A stretch of DNA of 64,000 nucleotides from Desulfovibrio sp. Fe33 (GTDB lineage Bacteria; Desulfobacterota; Desulfovibrionia; Desulfovibrionales; Desulfovibrionaceae): the NCBI RefSeq assembly GCF_028532725.1, contig NZ_JAQKGU010000005.1, positions 62,001 to 126,000 on the forward strand, written 5' to 3'. Shown here piece after piece: positions 37,083 to 44,872 of the stretch. The notes under the pieces are model-generated. The model was not told where the DNA came from. It ran no database searches and worked only from the letters and a program-made list of their open reading frames with translations. Each line of letters begins with the position of its first letter. Position 1 is the first letter of the stretch. Both the position numbers and the translations under genes were made by a program.

Positions 37083-37790
37083 TTAGGCTTCGAGAAACTT
37101 GCGAACCGTCAGGGGGTCGATCTTGACACCCGGGCCCATGGTGGACGAAACAGCCAGCGCTTTCATGTAGGTGCCCTTCGCGGAGGAGGGCTTGAGGCGC
37201 ATGACGGTATCCAGCAGAGCCTTGAGGTTCTCGAGAAGCTTCTCGGGGCCGAAGGAGACCTTACCGATGGGGGCGTGCAGCACGCCGGCCTTGTCGACCT
37301 TGAACTCGACCTTACCGGCCTTGAGTTCGGACACGGCCTTGGCCACATCCATGGTCACGGTGCCGGTCTTGGCGTTGGGCATCAGCCCACGGGGACCGAG
37401 CACGCGGCCGATCTTGCCGACAACGGCCATCATGTCGGGGGTCGCCACGGCCTTGTCGAAATCGAGCCAGCCGGACTGGATCTTCTCGACCAGATCGTCG
37501 GAACCGTAGAAATCGGCACCGGCTTCCTTGGCCTCGTTTTCCTTTTCGCCCCGGCAGAAGACGGCGACGCGGATGTCCTTGCCCAGTCCGTTGGGCAGGC
37601 TGACGGCGCCGCGGATCATCTGATCGGAGTATTTCGGATCGACGCCCAGGTTGATGGCCACATCCACGGTCTCGTCGAACTTGGCGTAGGCGGCGGCCAC
37701 AGCGGCCTTCACGCCCTCTTCCACATCGACGCGCACAGCGGTGTCGCGATCACCCACGGCGTTGCGGTATTTTTTTCCATGCTTAGGCAT
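37083..37790 (-). CDS. rplA: 50S ribosomal protein L1
   Basis: 235 residues from ATG 37790 ([17 protein letters not shown]). L1 stalk protein that helps release E-site tRNA, and in E. coli represses rplK-rplA. Conserved [18 protein letters not shown] motif and C-terminal [10 protein letters not shown]. 14 bases from the rplK stop. Confidence 0.98.
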   Translation of the reverse strand: MPKHGKKYRNAVGDRDTAVRVDVEEGVKAAVAAAYAKFDETVDVAINLGVDPKYSDQMIRGAVSLPNGLGKDIRVAVFCRGEKENEAKEAGADFYGSDDLVEKIQSGWLDFDKAVATPDMMAVVGKIGRVLGPRGLMPNAKTGTVTMDVAKAVSELKAGKVEFKVDKAGVLHAPIGKVSFGPEKLLENLKALLDTVMRLKPSSAKGTYMKALAVSSTMGPGVKIDPLTVRKFLEA

Positions 37791-37804
37791 ACTTCTCCAC
37801 CTCA

Positions 37805-38230
37805 CTAGGCCTTGACTTCGAGGCCCATGCTGCGGGCAGTGCCCTCAATCTGAAGCATGGCGTGCTCGATGTCATTGGCGTTCAAATCAGCCATCTTCAA
37901 CTCGGCGATCTCTTTGATCTGCGCCTTGGTGACCTTGCCGACCTTGACCTTGTTCGGTTCACCGGAGCCCTTCTCAAGCTTGGCGGCCTTCAGCAGAAGC
38001 ACTGCAGCCGGAGGGGTCTTGGTGATGAAATCAAAGGAACGGTCCGCGTACACGGTGATGACAACCGGGATTATCAGACCCTTCTGGTCCTGCGTTCTGG
38101 CGTTAAACGCCTTGCAGAACTCCATGATGTTCACGCCGTGCTGACCCAGGGCCGGACCAACCGGCGGAGAAGGGTTCGCACTGCCAGCGGGAATCTGCAG
38201 TTTGATCTTTCCTAATTCTTTCTTAGCCAT
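37805..38230 (-). CDS. rplK: 50S ribosomal protein L11
   Basis: 141 residues, starting [16 protein letters not shown], with [23 protein letters not shown], the conserved proline-rich switch region that binds thiostrepton and factors. Needed for RelA activation in E. coli. Follows nusG by 43 bases. Confidence 0.98.
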   Translation of the reverse strand: MAKKELGKIKLQIPAGSANPSPPVGPALGQHGVNIMEFCKAFNARTQDQKGLIIPVVITVYADRSFDFITKTPPAAVLLLKAAKLEKGSGEPNKVKVGKVTKAQIKEIAELKMADLNANDIEHAMLQIEGTARSMGLEVKA

Positions 38231-38273
38231 TGTATTCCTCGATGAGAAATTTCGCTGTTAGCGACAATCCGGG

Positions 38274-38831
38274 CTATCCCTTGTCCACCTGGACAAAATC
38301 AAGCTCCACAGGAGTCTGACGCCCGAAGATAGAGACGGATACTTTGAGCTTGCCCTTGTCGTAATTGACTTCTTCCACAACACCGTTGAACCCGGAAAAC
38401 GGGCCGTCGATGACCCGAACCTCGTCGCCGCGTTCGAAGTTGAACTTGGGACGGGGCTTTTCCTGGCGGCTCTCCATCATGTTGAGGATGTTCTCCGCCT
38501 CGCTATCGCGCATGGGGGCCGGGCGGTTCTTGCCGCCTACGAATCCCGTCACGCGCGGAATGGACTGGATGAGATGCCAGGAATCGTCGGTCAGGATCAT
38601 CTTGATCATGATGTATCCCGGATAGAACTTTCGGGTCGAAGTCTTCCGCTCACCCTTGACCATCTCGACGATCTTTTCGGTGGGCATAACGACTTCTTCA
38701 ATAAGGCCCTTGTCCTGTCCGGTGCGCATCATTTCACGCACGGTCTGTTCCACACGCTGCTCGAAACCCGAGTAGGTGTGAACTATGTACCAGCGTGCAC
38801 GAGGCGCTGCGTGTTCCATTATGGCATCCAT
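38274..38831 (-). CDS. nusG: Transcription termination/antitermination protein NusG
   Basis: 185 residues from ATG 38831; an in-frame ATG at 38819 would give 181, and both have a nearby GGA. NGN domain (ARWYIVHTYSGFEQRVEQ...) and C-terminal KOW domain (GDEVRVIDGPFSGFNGVVEEV). Binds RNA polymerase beta' and links it to ribosomes or Rho. Conserved partner of secE in this order. Confidence 0.96.
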   Translation of the reverse strand: MDAIMEHAAPRARWYIVHTYSGFEQRVEQTVREMMRTGQDKGLIEEVVMPTEKIVEMVKGERKTSTRKFYPGYIMIKMILTDDSWHLIQSIPRVTGFVGGKNRPAPMRDSEAENILNMMESRQEKPRPKFNFERGDEVRVIDGPFSGFNGVVEEVNYDKGKLKVSVSIFGRQTPVELDFVQVDKG

Positions 38832-38864
38832 GTTGCGTTCCAGCCTTTGCAAGTAGCTTTGGTC

Positions 38865-39122
38865 CTAGGAGAGGATGGCCTCGACGATCTTGGAGAGCGC
38901 CAAATCCACAACGCCCAGGTAGAGAGCGATGACCACGGAAACGACCAACACGGCGATGCACGTGGCGACGGTCTCCTTGCGGGTCGGCCAGACTACCTTT
39001 TTGATCTCGACTTTGGACTCCTCAAAGAACTCCTTGAGTTCAGTGAGCTTGTCCTTCAGACCGGCTGCCTGGGACTGTGCGGTCGGCTTTTCAGCGACCT
39101 TCTTGCCTTTCTTCTTGGCCAT
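38865..39122 (-). CDS. secE: Protein translocase subunit SecE
   Basis: 85 residues. Basic cytoplasmic N-terminus, amphipathic helix (LTELKEFFEESKVEIKKVVWP), then a single membrane span at about 56-80. The conserved VVWPTRKET hinge is present. Stabilises SecY. Lies between tRNA-Trp and nusG. Confidence 0.95.
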   Translation of the reverse strand: MAKKKGKKVAEKPTAQSQAAGLKDKLTELKEFFEESKVEIKKVVWPTRKETVATCIAVLVVSVVIALYLGVVDLALSKIVEAILS

Positions 39123-39209
39123 ATCTCTTTATCCCAAATTATTGAGCATGTGGCGGGGCCCTGCCGTTTTACGAGCAAGACCCCGCACCGCTTTCAAAGA
39201 CTTAGTTGG

Positions 39210-39283
39210 CAGGGGCAGAGGGATTCGAACCCCCAACATCCGGTTTTGGAGACCGGCGTTCTAGCCGTTGGAACTATGCCCCT
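39210..39283 (-). tRNA. tRNA-Trp (anticodon CCA)
   Basis: Cloverleaf: acceptor AGGGGCA/TGCCCCT, D stem GTTC/GAAC, anticodon stem CCGGT/ACCGG with loop CTCCAAA (anticodon CCA), T stem GGGGG/CCCTC with TTCGAAT. The genomic bases after the discriminator do not encode CCA, so CCA must be added, unlike the four tRNAs upstream of tuf. Confidence 0.97.
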
Positions 39284-39295
39284 GCTCTATCGAAT

Positions 39296-39445
39296 CTACT
39301 TGGACTCTTTGTGGAGAGTGTGCTTCTTGTCCCAGGGACAATACTTGGACACTTCCAGACGTCCGGTAGTATTCTTCTTGTTCTTCTGCGTAGCGTAATT
39401 CTTACGCTTGCACTCGGTGCATTGCAGCTGAATGTTGACTCGCAT
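39296..39445 (-). CDS. rpmG: 50S ribosomal protein L33
   Basis: 49 residues, starting [19 protein letters not shown]. Has the first zinc pair (C9, C12) but the second pair is incomplete: C36 is present and the position of the fourth Cys is Asp39 (KYCPWDKKH). It may bind zinc with Asp or His42 as ligand. Found in the usual place between tuf and tRNA-Trp/secE. Too short for common gene-length cut-offs. Confidence 0.95.
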   Translation of the reverse strand: MRVNIQLQCTECKRKNYATQKNKKNTTGRLEVSKYCPWDKKHTLHKESK

Positions 39446-39447
39446 GA

Positions 39448-40641
39448 TTACTCCGTGATCTCGGTGACGACACCGGCACCGACGGTGCGGCCGCCTTCGC
39501 GGATGGCGAAGCGCAGACCGACTTCCATGGCGATGGGGGCGATCATCTCAACATTGAAGGTGGCATTATCGCCGGGCATGACCATTTCGACGCCCTCTTC
39601 CAGGGTGACGACGCCGGTGACGTCGGTCGTACGGAAGTAGAACTGCGGACGGTAGCCGGAGAAGAACGGGGTGTGGCGGCCGCCTTCATCCTTGGACAGG
39701 ACGTAGACTTCGGCCTTGAACTTGGTGTGCGGGGTGATGGAACCGGGCTTGGCAGCAACCTGGCCGCGTTCCACTTCCTCGCGCTTCACGCCACGGATCA
39801 GCAGACCGACGTTGTCACCGGCCTGGCCCTGGTCGAGCAGCTTGCGGAACATCTCGACACCGGTGCAGGTGGTCTTGATGGTGGGCTTGATGCCGATGAT
39901 TTCGATTTCGTCGCCGACCTTGACGACACCGCGCTCCACACGACCGGTGATAACGGTACCACGGCCGGAGATGGAGAAGACGTCCTCAACGGGCATCAGG
40001 AACGGCATGTCGATGTCGCGCTCCGGTTCGGGGATATACTCGTCGCAGGCGGCCAGCAGATCAAAGATCGGCTTGGCGGCAGGATCGTCGACGGACTCGC
40101 ATTCCAGGGCCTTCAGGGCGGAACCCTGGATGACCGGAACGTCGTCGCCGGGGAAGTCGTACTTGGACAGCAGCTCGCGAATTTCGAGCTCGACCAGTTC
40201 CAGCAGCTCTTCGTCGTCGACCATGTCGCACTTGTTCATGAAGACGACCATGGCGGGCACGCCGACCTGACGGGCGAGCAGGATGTGCTCACGAGTCTGG
40301 GGCATGGGACCGTCGGTGGCGGCGCAAACCAGAATAGCGCCATCCATCTGGGCGGCGCCAGTGATCATGTTCTTGATGTAGTCGGCGTGACCGGGGCAGT
40401 CCACGTGAGCATAGTGACGCTTTTCGGTCTCGTACTCAACGTGGGAAGTGGCGATGGTGATGCCGCGCTCTTTTTCTTCAGGAGCCTTGTCGATCTCGTC
40501 GAAGGCAATGAACTCGCCATGACCGGCCATGGCGGCCAGCTTGGTGATAGCAGCGGTCAGCGTGGTCTTACCATGGTCGATGTGACCGATGGTGCCGATG
40601 TTGACGTGAGGCTTGCTACGTTCAAATTTAGCTTTACCCAT
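39448..40641 (-). CDS. tuf: Elongation factor Tu
   Basis: 397 residues from ATG 40641 ([16 protein letters not shown]). G1 motif GHIDHGKTT (Ile where most EF-Tu have Val), [16 protein letters not shown], then domains 2 and 3 ending [15 protein letters not shown]. Delivers aminoacyl-tRNA to the ribosome. Immediately downstream of four tRNA genes, as for tufB in E. coli. The only tuf in the window. Confidence 0.98.
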   Translation of the reverse strand: MGKAKFERSKPHVNIGTIGHIDHGKTTLTAAITKLAAMAGHGEFIAFDEIDKAPEEKERGITIATSHVEYETEKRHYAHVDCPGHADYIKNMITGAAQMDGAILVCAATDGPMPQTREHILLARQVGVPAMVVFMNKCDMVDDEELLELVELEIRELLSKYDFPGDDVPVIQGSALKALECESVDDPAAKPIFDLLAACDEYIPEPERDIDMPFLMPVEDVFSISGRGTVITGRVERGVVKVGDEIEIIGIKPTIKTTCTGVEMFRKLLDQGQAGDNVGLLIRGVKREEVERGQVAAKPGSITPHTKFKAEVYVLSKDEGGRHTPFFSGYRPQFYFRTTDVTGVVTLEEGVEMVMPGDNATFNVEMIAPIAMEVGLRFAIREGGRTVGAGVVTEITE

Positions 40642-40725
40642 TTCAGTAACCCCCTGGATCAATAAAGTTGTGTAGGTTTCTATTTTCTAAATACTTGTTG
40701 ACAGCGCTAAAACAAAAAAACGTTC

Positions 40726-40801
40726 TGGAGCTCACGACCGGAATTGAACCGGTGACCTCATCCTTACCAAGGATGTGCTCTACCGACTGAGCTACGTGAG
40801 C
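40726..40801 (-). tRNA. tRNA-Thr (anticodon GGT)
   Basis: 76 bases including an encoded CCA end. Acceptor GCTCACG/CGTGAGC, D arm AGCTCAGTCGGTAGAGC, anticodon loop TTGGTAA (anticodon GGT), T arm CCGGTTCAATTCCGG. Last of four tRNAs before tuf. Confidence 0.97.
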
Positions 40802-40848
40802 AAAGCCACTCACTGTTGTAATGATGGATTAAGAGAGAGAAGGCTTAG

Positions 40849-40925
40849 TGGAGCGGGAAACGGGACTCGAACCCGCAACCCTCAGCTTGGAAGGCTGATG
40901 CTCTAGCCAATTGAGCTATTCCCGC
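40849..40925 (-). tRNA. tRNA-Gly (anticodon TCC)
   Basis: 77 bases with encoded CCA. Acceptor GCGGGAA, D arm AGCTCAATTGGCTAGAGC, anticodon stem TCAGC/GCTGA with loop CTTCCAA (anticodon TCC), T arm GCGGGTTCGAGTCCCGT. Confidence 0.97.
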
Positions 40926-40988
40926 TCACTCTCTGTAGTCCATCAGCAGCTCCTGAAGCCGCCTCCTACAGTGTGACTCGAAAAAAAG

Positions 40989-41074
40989 TGGTGGTGGGGG
41001 GAGGATTTGAACCTCCGAAGGCGAATGCCGACAGATTTACAGTCTGTTCCCTTTGGCCACTCGGGAACCCCACC
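40989..41074 (-). tRNA. tRNA-Tyr (anticodon GTA)
   Basis: 86 bases with encoded CCA and the long variable arm typical of bacterial tRNA-Tyr. Acceptor GGTGGGG/CCCCACC, anticodon loop CTGTAAA (anticodon GTA), T arm GGAGGTTCAAATCCTCC. Confidence 0.97.
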
Positions 41075-41086
41075 ATTTTATCTTAC

Positions 41087-41162
41087 TGGAGCTGGCGATG
41101 GGACTTGAACCCGCAACCGGCTGATTACAAATCAGCTGCTCTACCAATTGAGCTACGCCAGC
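41087..41162 (-). tRNA. tRNA-Thr (anticodon TGT)
   Basis: 76 bases with encoded CCA. Acceptor GCTGGCG/CGCCAGC, anticodon stem CTGAT/ATCAG with loop TTGTA centred on anticodon TGT, T arm GCGGGTTCAAGTCCCAT. First gene of the tRNA-tuf transcript. Confidence 0.97.
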
Positions 41163-41246
41163 CAACCGGGAACGAAGTCTATATACGCCGCCATGTCAAA
41201 AATCAAGAGTTTTCAACGACCTTTTTTCCCGCTGTCCGGGAAGCGT

Positions 41247-41265
41247 CGTCTTCCGCTCGAAGACG
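41247..41265 (-). other. Small hairpin in the tRNA-tuf leader
   Basis: CGTCTTC (41247-41253) and GAAGACG (41259-41265) around a 5-base loop, about 10 bases downstream of the predicted transcription start and 85 bases before the first tRNA. Could be a 5' leader structure removed by RNase processing. Confidence 0.4.
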
Positions 41266-41270
41266 GGCCG

Positions 41271-41299
41271 GTTTAATTAGAAAAGCGGTAGTTTGTCAA
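41271..41299 (-). promoter_or_regulatory. Promoter for the tRNA-tuf-rpmG-secE-nusG operon
   Basis: On the minus strand TTGACA (41294-41299) and TTAAAC at 17-base or ATTAAA at 16-base spacing, followed by a GC-rich discriminator (CGGCCCG) as expected for a stringently controlled stable-RNA promoter. Lies in the 295-base gap between tRNA-Thr and the solute-binding-protein gene on the other strand; nothing else was found there besides a hairpin. Confidence 0.7.
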
Positions 41300-41457
41300 C
41301 CCTGTGGTTGCTTTTTTTTCAAATTCTTTCTGAACGAGCCCGTTTCGATCCCCTTCCAGCCACCGCCAGCGCCCATATTCGTGTTTACTAATAGCCCTAC
41401 GAATGCAAATGGTATAGTATATTAGCCTGTAGACAACTCACAACCCGCGACGCGACC

Positions 41458-42213
41458 ATGAGATTAGCAGCCCTCCTCCTCATAGCATTAGCTGTGCTTG
41501 TTCCCTGCCCAGCGCAAAGCGCCAACCTTGTCGTGATGACTCACGACCTGGCCGGGCAAGCCTACGTGGACCAGGAGAACTGGGAACTTCGCGGCATAGA
41601 GCACTCGGGCAAACGCGCGTTCAACCTTGAAGTGGTCCGGGAGATCATGCTCGCCATAGGCAACAAGGGCCGCATCCGGGAGGTGTCCTTCGCCCAGGGA
41701 ATGCAGGCCCTCTCCTCCCGGCCGGACACCGTATTCTTCAACGTCTACCGGACGCCACAGCGCGAAGCGCGGTTCAAATGGGTAGGTCCTCTCCAACGGG
41801 AAATCGACTACCTGTACGGCCTCCGCAGCAGCGGTCCCATCGGCGGGCTCGCCGAGGCCAAACAGGTCCCGGGCATCTGCACCGTGGACGGAAGCCAGCA
41901 CCACGCCACCCTGCTGGAACTCGGCTTCACGAACATCGTTCCAGCACGCACCTATCTTCAATGCTTCGCCATGCTCAAAGAGGGGGCCGTCACACTGGCC
42001 GTCTCTTCCGAAGAGACGCTGCTGCGCAAACTCCGGCAAACGAAACTCCCTGCCTCCGACATTAGCCGCGTGTCCGAACCGCTGCTCCAGTCCGCGGGGT
42101 ACATCGCCTTTTCACCGGATATCGACGACACCACCGTCCGCAAGTGGCAAGCAGCCCTGAACGCCCTGATCAGCTCCGGCCGGTTCCAGGAGCTCTACGA
42201 ACGCTATTATTGA
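41458..42213 (+). CDS. Periplasmic solute-binding protein, family 3 type
   Basis: 251 residues. Cleavable signal peptide (hydrophobic MRLAALLLIALAVLVP, cleavage near AQSA-NLVV). The mature part looks like a family 3 extracellular solute-binding domain (amino-acid-type), with AFNLEVVREIMLAIG and a closing LISSGRFQELYERYY. No permease or ATPase gene is adjacent, so it may work with a distant transporter or act as an orphan sensor-like binder, as often seen in this group. Ligand unknown. Confidence 0.7.
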   Translation: MRLAALLLIALAVLVPCPAQSANLVVMTHDLAGQAYVDQENWELRGIEHSGKRAFNLEVVREIMLAIGNKGRIREVSFAQGMQALSSRPDTVFFNVYRTPQREARFKWVGPLQREIDYLYGLRSSGPIGGLAEAKQVPGICTVDGSQHHATLLELGFTNIVPARTYLQCFAMLKEGAVTLAVSSEETLLRKLRQTKLPASDISRVSEPLLQSAGYIAFSPDIDDTTVRKWQAALNALISSGRFQELYERYY

Positions 42214-42278
42214 GTTATCCCGGCGCAAGTCCCTTTTCCTTTGACTCGGGCACATCCAACCCGTATTTGCATCCCGTC

Positions 42279-43298
42279 ATGAACCGCTTTTCCATCACCC
42301 CCGACTCCCCGTGGCTGGCCCCCCTTGCGGGCTACTCCGATCTGCCCTTCCGTATGCTCGTGCGCAAATACGGATGTGCCGTGGCCTGTTCCGAAATGGT
42401 CTCCGTCAAAGGCATGGCCTTCAAGAACTCCGGCACACGGCGTCTTATCGCCACCTGTCCCGAAGACGACCCCATGGTCCTCCAGCTCTTCGGCTCCGAG
42501 GCGCAGTATTTCCCCCCGGTCATGGAAAAACTAATCGGCATGGGATACCGCAATTTCGACCTCAACGCGGGCTGCCCGGTGCGCAAGGTCCTCAAGTCCG
42601 GCTCCGGCGTGCAACTCATGGAGGATCTCGACAAACTGGTCGAATTGGCCTCCATCATGGTGGCCAAGGCCGCCGAGCACCCCGAGGGCGGCCGCGTGGG
42701 CGTCAAGTTCCGCCTGGGCTTCAACAAAGGCGAGGAAGTCTTCCTCGACCTTGCCCGCAGACTTGAAGACGTCGGCGTCGACTGGGTCACGCTCCACCCG
42801 CGCTACGGCAAACAAATGTTCGCAGGCCAGGCCAACTGGGCAAAACTGGCCGAGCTCAAAAAGGCCGTCTCCATCCCGGTCATCGGGTCCGGCGATCTGT
42901 TCTCCGCCGAAGAAGGCGCGCGCTGCATTAAAGAAACCGGCATCGACGCCATCATGTTCGCCCGGGGAGCCCTCTTCGATCCCTCCATCTTCGCCCGCTA
43001 CGCCGCCATCCGCGCCGGCTCCCCCCTGCCCGTGCGCGACGGCGCGTTTCTGGCGGACATCGTCTGCGAACACATTCGCCTGACCCGGCTCTTCGAAGGC
43101 GACACGCGCTCCTTCCGCAAAATCCGCTCCATCGTTCCCCGCTACGCCAAGGGGCTCCGGGGAATCCGGTCCCTGCGCGCCTCCCTGCTCCAATGCGAGA
43201 CCTGGGAAGATCTGGAACGGGCGGCCGAGGTCATCCGGGACCTGGAACCGGCCGACCCCGAAACCGACTGGCCCCCTGTTGACGAAATTTGCCGATAG
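42279..43298 (+). CDS. tRNA dihydrouridine synthase (Dus family)
   Basis: 339 residues from ATG 42279; further in-frame codons upstream overlap the preceding gene. FMN TIM-barrel enzyme that reduces uridine in tRNA D-loops. Motifs: LAPLAGYSDLPFRMLVRKYG at the N-terminus, FDLNAGCPVRKVLKSGSG with the catalytic Cys, and VIGSGDLFSAEEG plus FARGALFDP (FMN phosphate site). Closest in style to DusB; exact subfamily not certain. 65 bases after the binding-protein gene. Confidence 0.92.
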   Translation: MNRFSITPDSPWLAPLAGYSDLPFRMLVRKYGCAVACSEMVSVKGMAFKNSGTRRLIATCPEDDPMVLQLFGSEAQYFPPVMEKLIGMGYRNFDLNAGCPVRKVLKSGSGVQLMEDLDKLVELASIMVAKAAEHPEGGRVGVKFRLGFNKGEEVFLDLARRLEDVGVDWVTLHPRYGKQMFAGQANWAKLAELKKAVSIPVIGSGDLFSAEEGARCIKETGIDAIMFARGALFDPSIFARYAAIRAGSPLPVRDGAFLADIVCEHIRLTRLFEGDTRSFRKIRSIVPRYAKGLRGIRSLRASLLQCETWEDLERAAEVIRDLEPADPETDWPPVDEICR

Positions 43299-43360
43299 CG
43301 TTTACACACACTTCTGTTGCCTTAATCATTTCATACCCTTGACAAGGAAACGATATCATC

Positions 43361-44374
43361 ATGGCCACCCAGTCCACTGACATTCTGCTCGAAGCGGGCA
43401 CCAACGAGCTGGAAATCGTCGAATTCTACCTTGAAGAGGAACCCAAGGAATCCGCCGAAACCGAGGCCAACCAGGAAGACCAGGCGAACGGAAACGGGCA
43501 CAAACCCAGCCGCAAAGGATACTACGGCGTCAACGTGGCCAAGGTGCTGGAGATCATCCGGATGCCCAAGGTCACGGAGATGCCCGAGGTTTCCCACTCG
43601 TCCGTGCTCGGCGCCTTCAACCTCCGCTCACGGATCATCCCCCTGCTCGATCTGTCCATCTGGCTCAAGAAAAAACGGGTGGAAAACGAGCCGCCCAAGG
43701 TCATCGTCACCGAATTCAACCAAGTCACTTCGGCCTTCATGGTCTCAGGCGTGACCCGCATCCACCGCATCTCCTGGGAGGATGTGGAAGCGCCCAACAA
43801 ATACGTGTCCGCCCTGTCCTCGGACTCCATCACCGGCGTGGTCAAATTCGAAGACCGCATCGTCTTCATCCTCGACCTGGAACGCATCGTCTCGGAGCTC
43901 AACCCGGCCATGCGCCTCCGGTTCGACGACAACTTCGTCCTCGACGGCTTCTCCGGATACAAAGCCCTCATCGCCGACGATTCCCCGCTCATCCGCGAAA
44001 TGATCCGCGACATGCTCGGCCAGGCCGGATTTCAGGTGGAAAAAACCACCAACGGCCGGGAATGCTGGGACCGGCTGCTGGAAATCAAGAAACGCGCCCT
44101 GGAAGAGGACCGGCCCATCACTGATTATGTCCAGGTCCTGGTCTCGGACATCGAAATGCCCATGATGGACGGCCACCATCTGTGCAGGCGCGTCAAGGAG
44201 GACCCGGTCCTGCGCAGCCTGCCGGTCATTCTCTTCTCATCGCTCATCACCGACAAGCTCCGCCACCGAGGTGAAACCGTAGGCGCGGACGACCAAATCT
44301 CGAAACCCGAAATCACCCAGCTCGCCCGGCGCGCAGCCGCGCTCATCGAGGACCGCAAGACGCGGAGCAGATAA
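43361..44374 (+). CDS. cheV: Chemotaxis protein CheV (CheW domain plus response regulator)
   Basis: 337 residues. N-terminal CheW-like domain (about 15-185) with an inserted acidic, low-complexity stretch of about 28 residues (EPKESAETEANQEDQ and on) between the first strands. C-terminal receiver domain (about 200-330) with the acidic pair in IADDSPLI, phospho-acceptor Asp in SDIEMPMMDG, and conserved Lys in DQISKPE. Couples receptors to CheA and may tune adaptation. Monocistronic by appearance; no other chemotaxis gene nearby. Confidence 0.93.
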   Translation: MATQSTDILLEAGTNELEIVEFYLEEEPKESAETEANQEDQANGNGHKPSRKGYYGVNVAKVLEIIRMPKVTEMPEVSHSSVLGAFNLRSRIIPLLDLSIWLKKKRVENEPPKVIVTEFNQVTSAFMVSGVTRIHRISWEDVEAPNKYVSALSSDSITGVVKFEDRIVFILDLERIVSELNPAMRLRFDDNFVLDGFSGYKALIADDSPLIREMIRDMLGQAGFQVEKTTNGRECWDRLLEIKKRALEEDRPITDYVQVLVSDIEMPMMDGHHLCRRVKEDPVLRSLPVILFSSLITDKLRHRGETVGADDQISKPEITQLARRAAALIEDRKTRSR

Positions 44375-44459
44375 GCGGCCAAGCCTGATATAAACTTCCA
44401 AGACAAAGGGGTTCGGTTTGCCGGGCTCCTTTTTCTTGTTTTTGAAGAGCCTCCGGCGG

Positions 44460-44497
44460 CCAGAGGAGGAAACTTTTGAAAAAGTTTCCCCCTCTGG
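44460..44497. repeat. Long intergenic hairpin after cheV
   Basis: 18-base arms, from CCAGAGGAGG onward (44460-44477) and the reverse complement (44480-44497), with one mismatch and a GA centre. Preceded by CTCCGGCGG and followed by CCAAACTTTTTGGCGCCGC. T-runs lie on both sides but not in standard terminator position. Possibly a dispersed intergenic repeat; it could still act as the cheV terminator. The 498-base gap 44375-44872 holds this, the repeat at 44571-44763 and the hypE terminator. Confidence 0.7.
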
Positions 44498-44570
44498 ACT
44501 CCCCCTTCCAAACTTTTTGGCGCCGCTTCGCGGGGGAGTGAGCGCGATCATTTTTCCTTCTTTTTTTTAC

Positions 44571-44763
44571 AAAGTGGACCCTTATGGCAACTCCCCGCTT
44601 TCACGGCAGGACGCCGTGGAGCAAGGAAAAATCCACGCCGAAAGGCGCATACAGGGGATGCAAAGGAACCCTTGCCCGCGGAAGGCGAAATCATCCGGCT
44701 CTTTCCGCGAAGCGGCTTTCAATGCTTGATTTTCGTCTTCAGGGAGTTGAAGGGGTAATTTCC
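44571..44763 (+). repeat. Dispersed 190-bp element, copy 1 (structured)
   Basis: About 193 bases that align, with few gaps, to the reverse complement of 59994-60185. Shared blocks include TACAGGGGATGCAA, CCCTTGCCCGC, GGCGAAATCA, CCGCGAAGCGGC and CTTCAGG. Hairpins: CACGGC/GCCGTG (44602-44607 with 44613-44618), alternatively CGTGGA/TCCACG (44615-44620 with 44632-44637), CGCC-GAAA-GGCG, GCAA.GG/CC.TTGC, and CCGC-GAA-GCGG. Lies between the convergent genes cheV and hypE. An open frame across it is not conserved codon-wise with copy 2. Confidence 0.8.
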
Positions 44764-44820
44764 TTTGCAAAGGGTGCCCTCGCTCCCCTTTCCTCCTGGC
44801 TGTCGGAGGCAGAACAAACA

Positions 44821-44849
44821 AAAAGGCCCGGCTGATGCCGGGCCTCTTT
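44821..44849 (-). terminator. Terminator of hypDE
   Basis: GGCCCGGC (44825-44832) with GCCGGGCC (44837-44844), loop TGAT. On the minus strand the stem is followed by TTTTTGTTTG. 24 bases past the hypE stop. Confidence 0.9.
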
Positions 44850-44872
44850 GTTTATTCTGCGGGCGTCAGCGC

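Noticed and set aside
40726-41162. The four-tRNA block as a repeat array or CRISPR-like structure
   Set aside because: Spacing and similarity are explained by tRNA cloverleaves with different anticodons and encoded CCA ends.
44584-44835. 83-codon frame across repeat copy 1 whose translation partly resembles a frame across copy 2
   Set aside because: Differences between the copies fall on all codon positions and include many amino-acid changes and a 4-base gap, while hairpin pairing is kept. Structure rather than coding explains the similarity.
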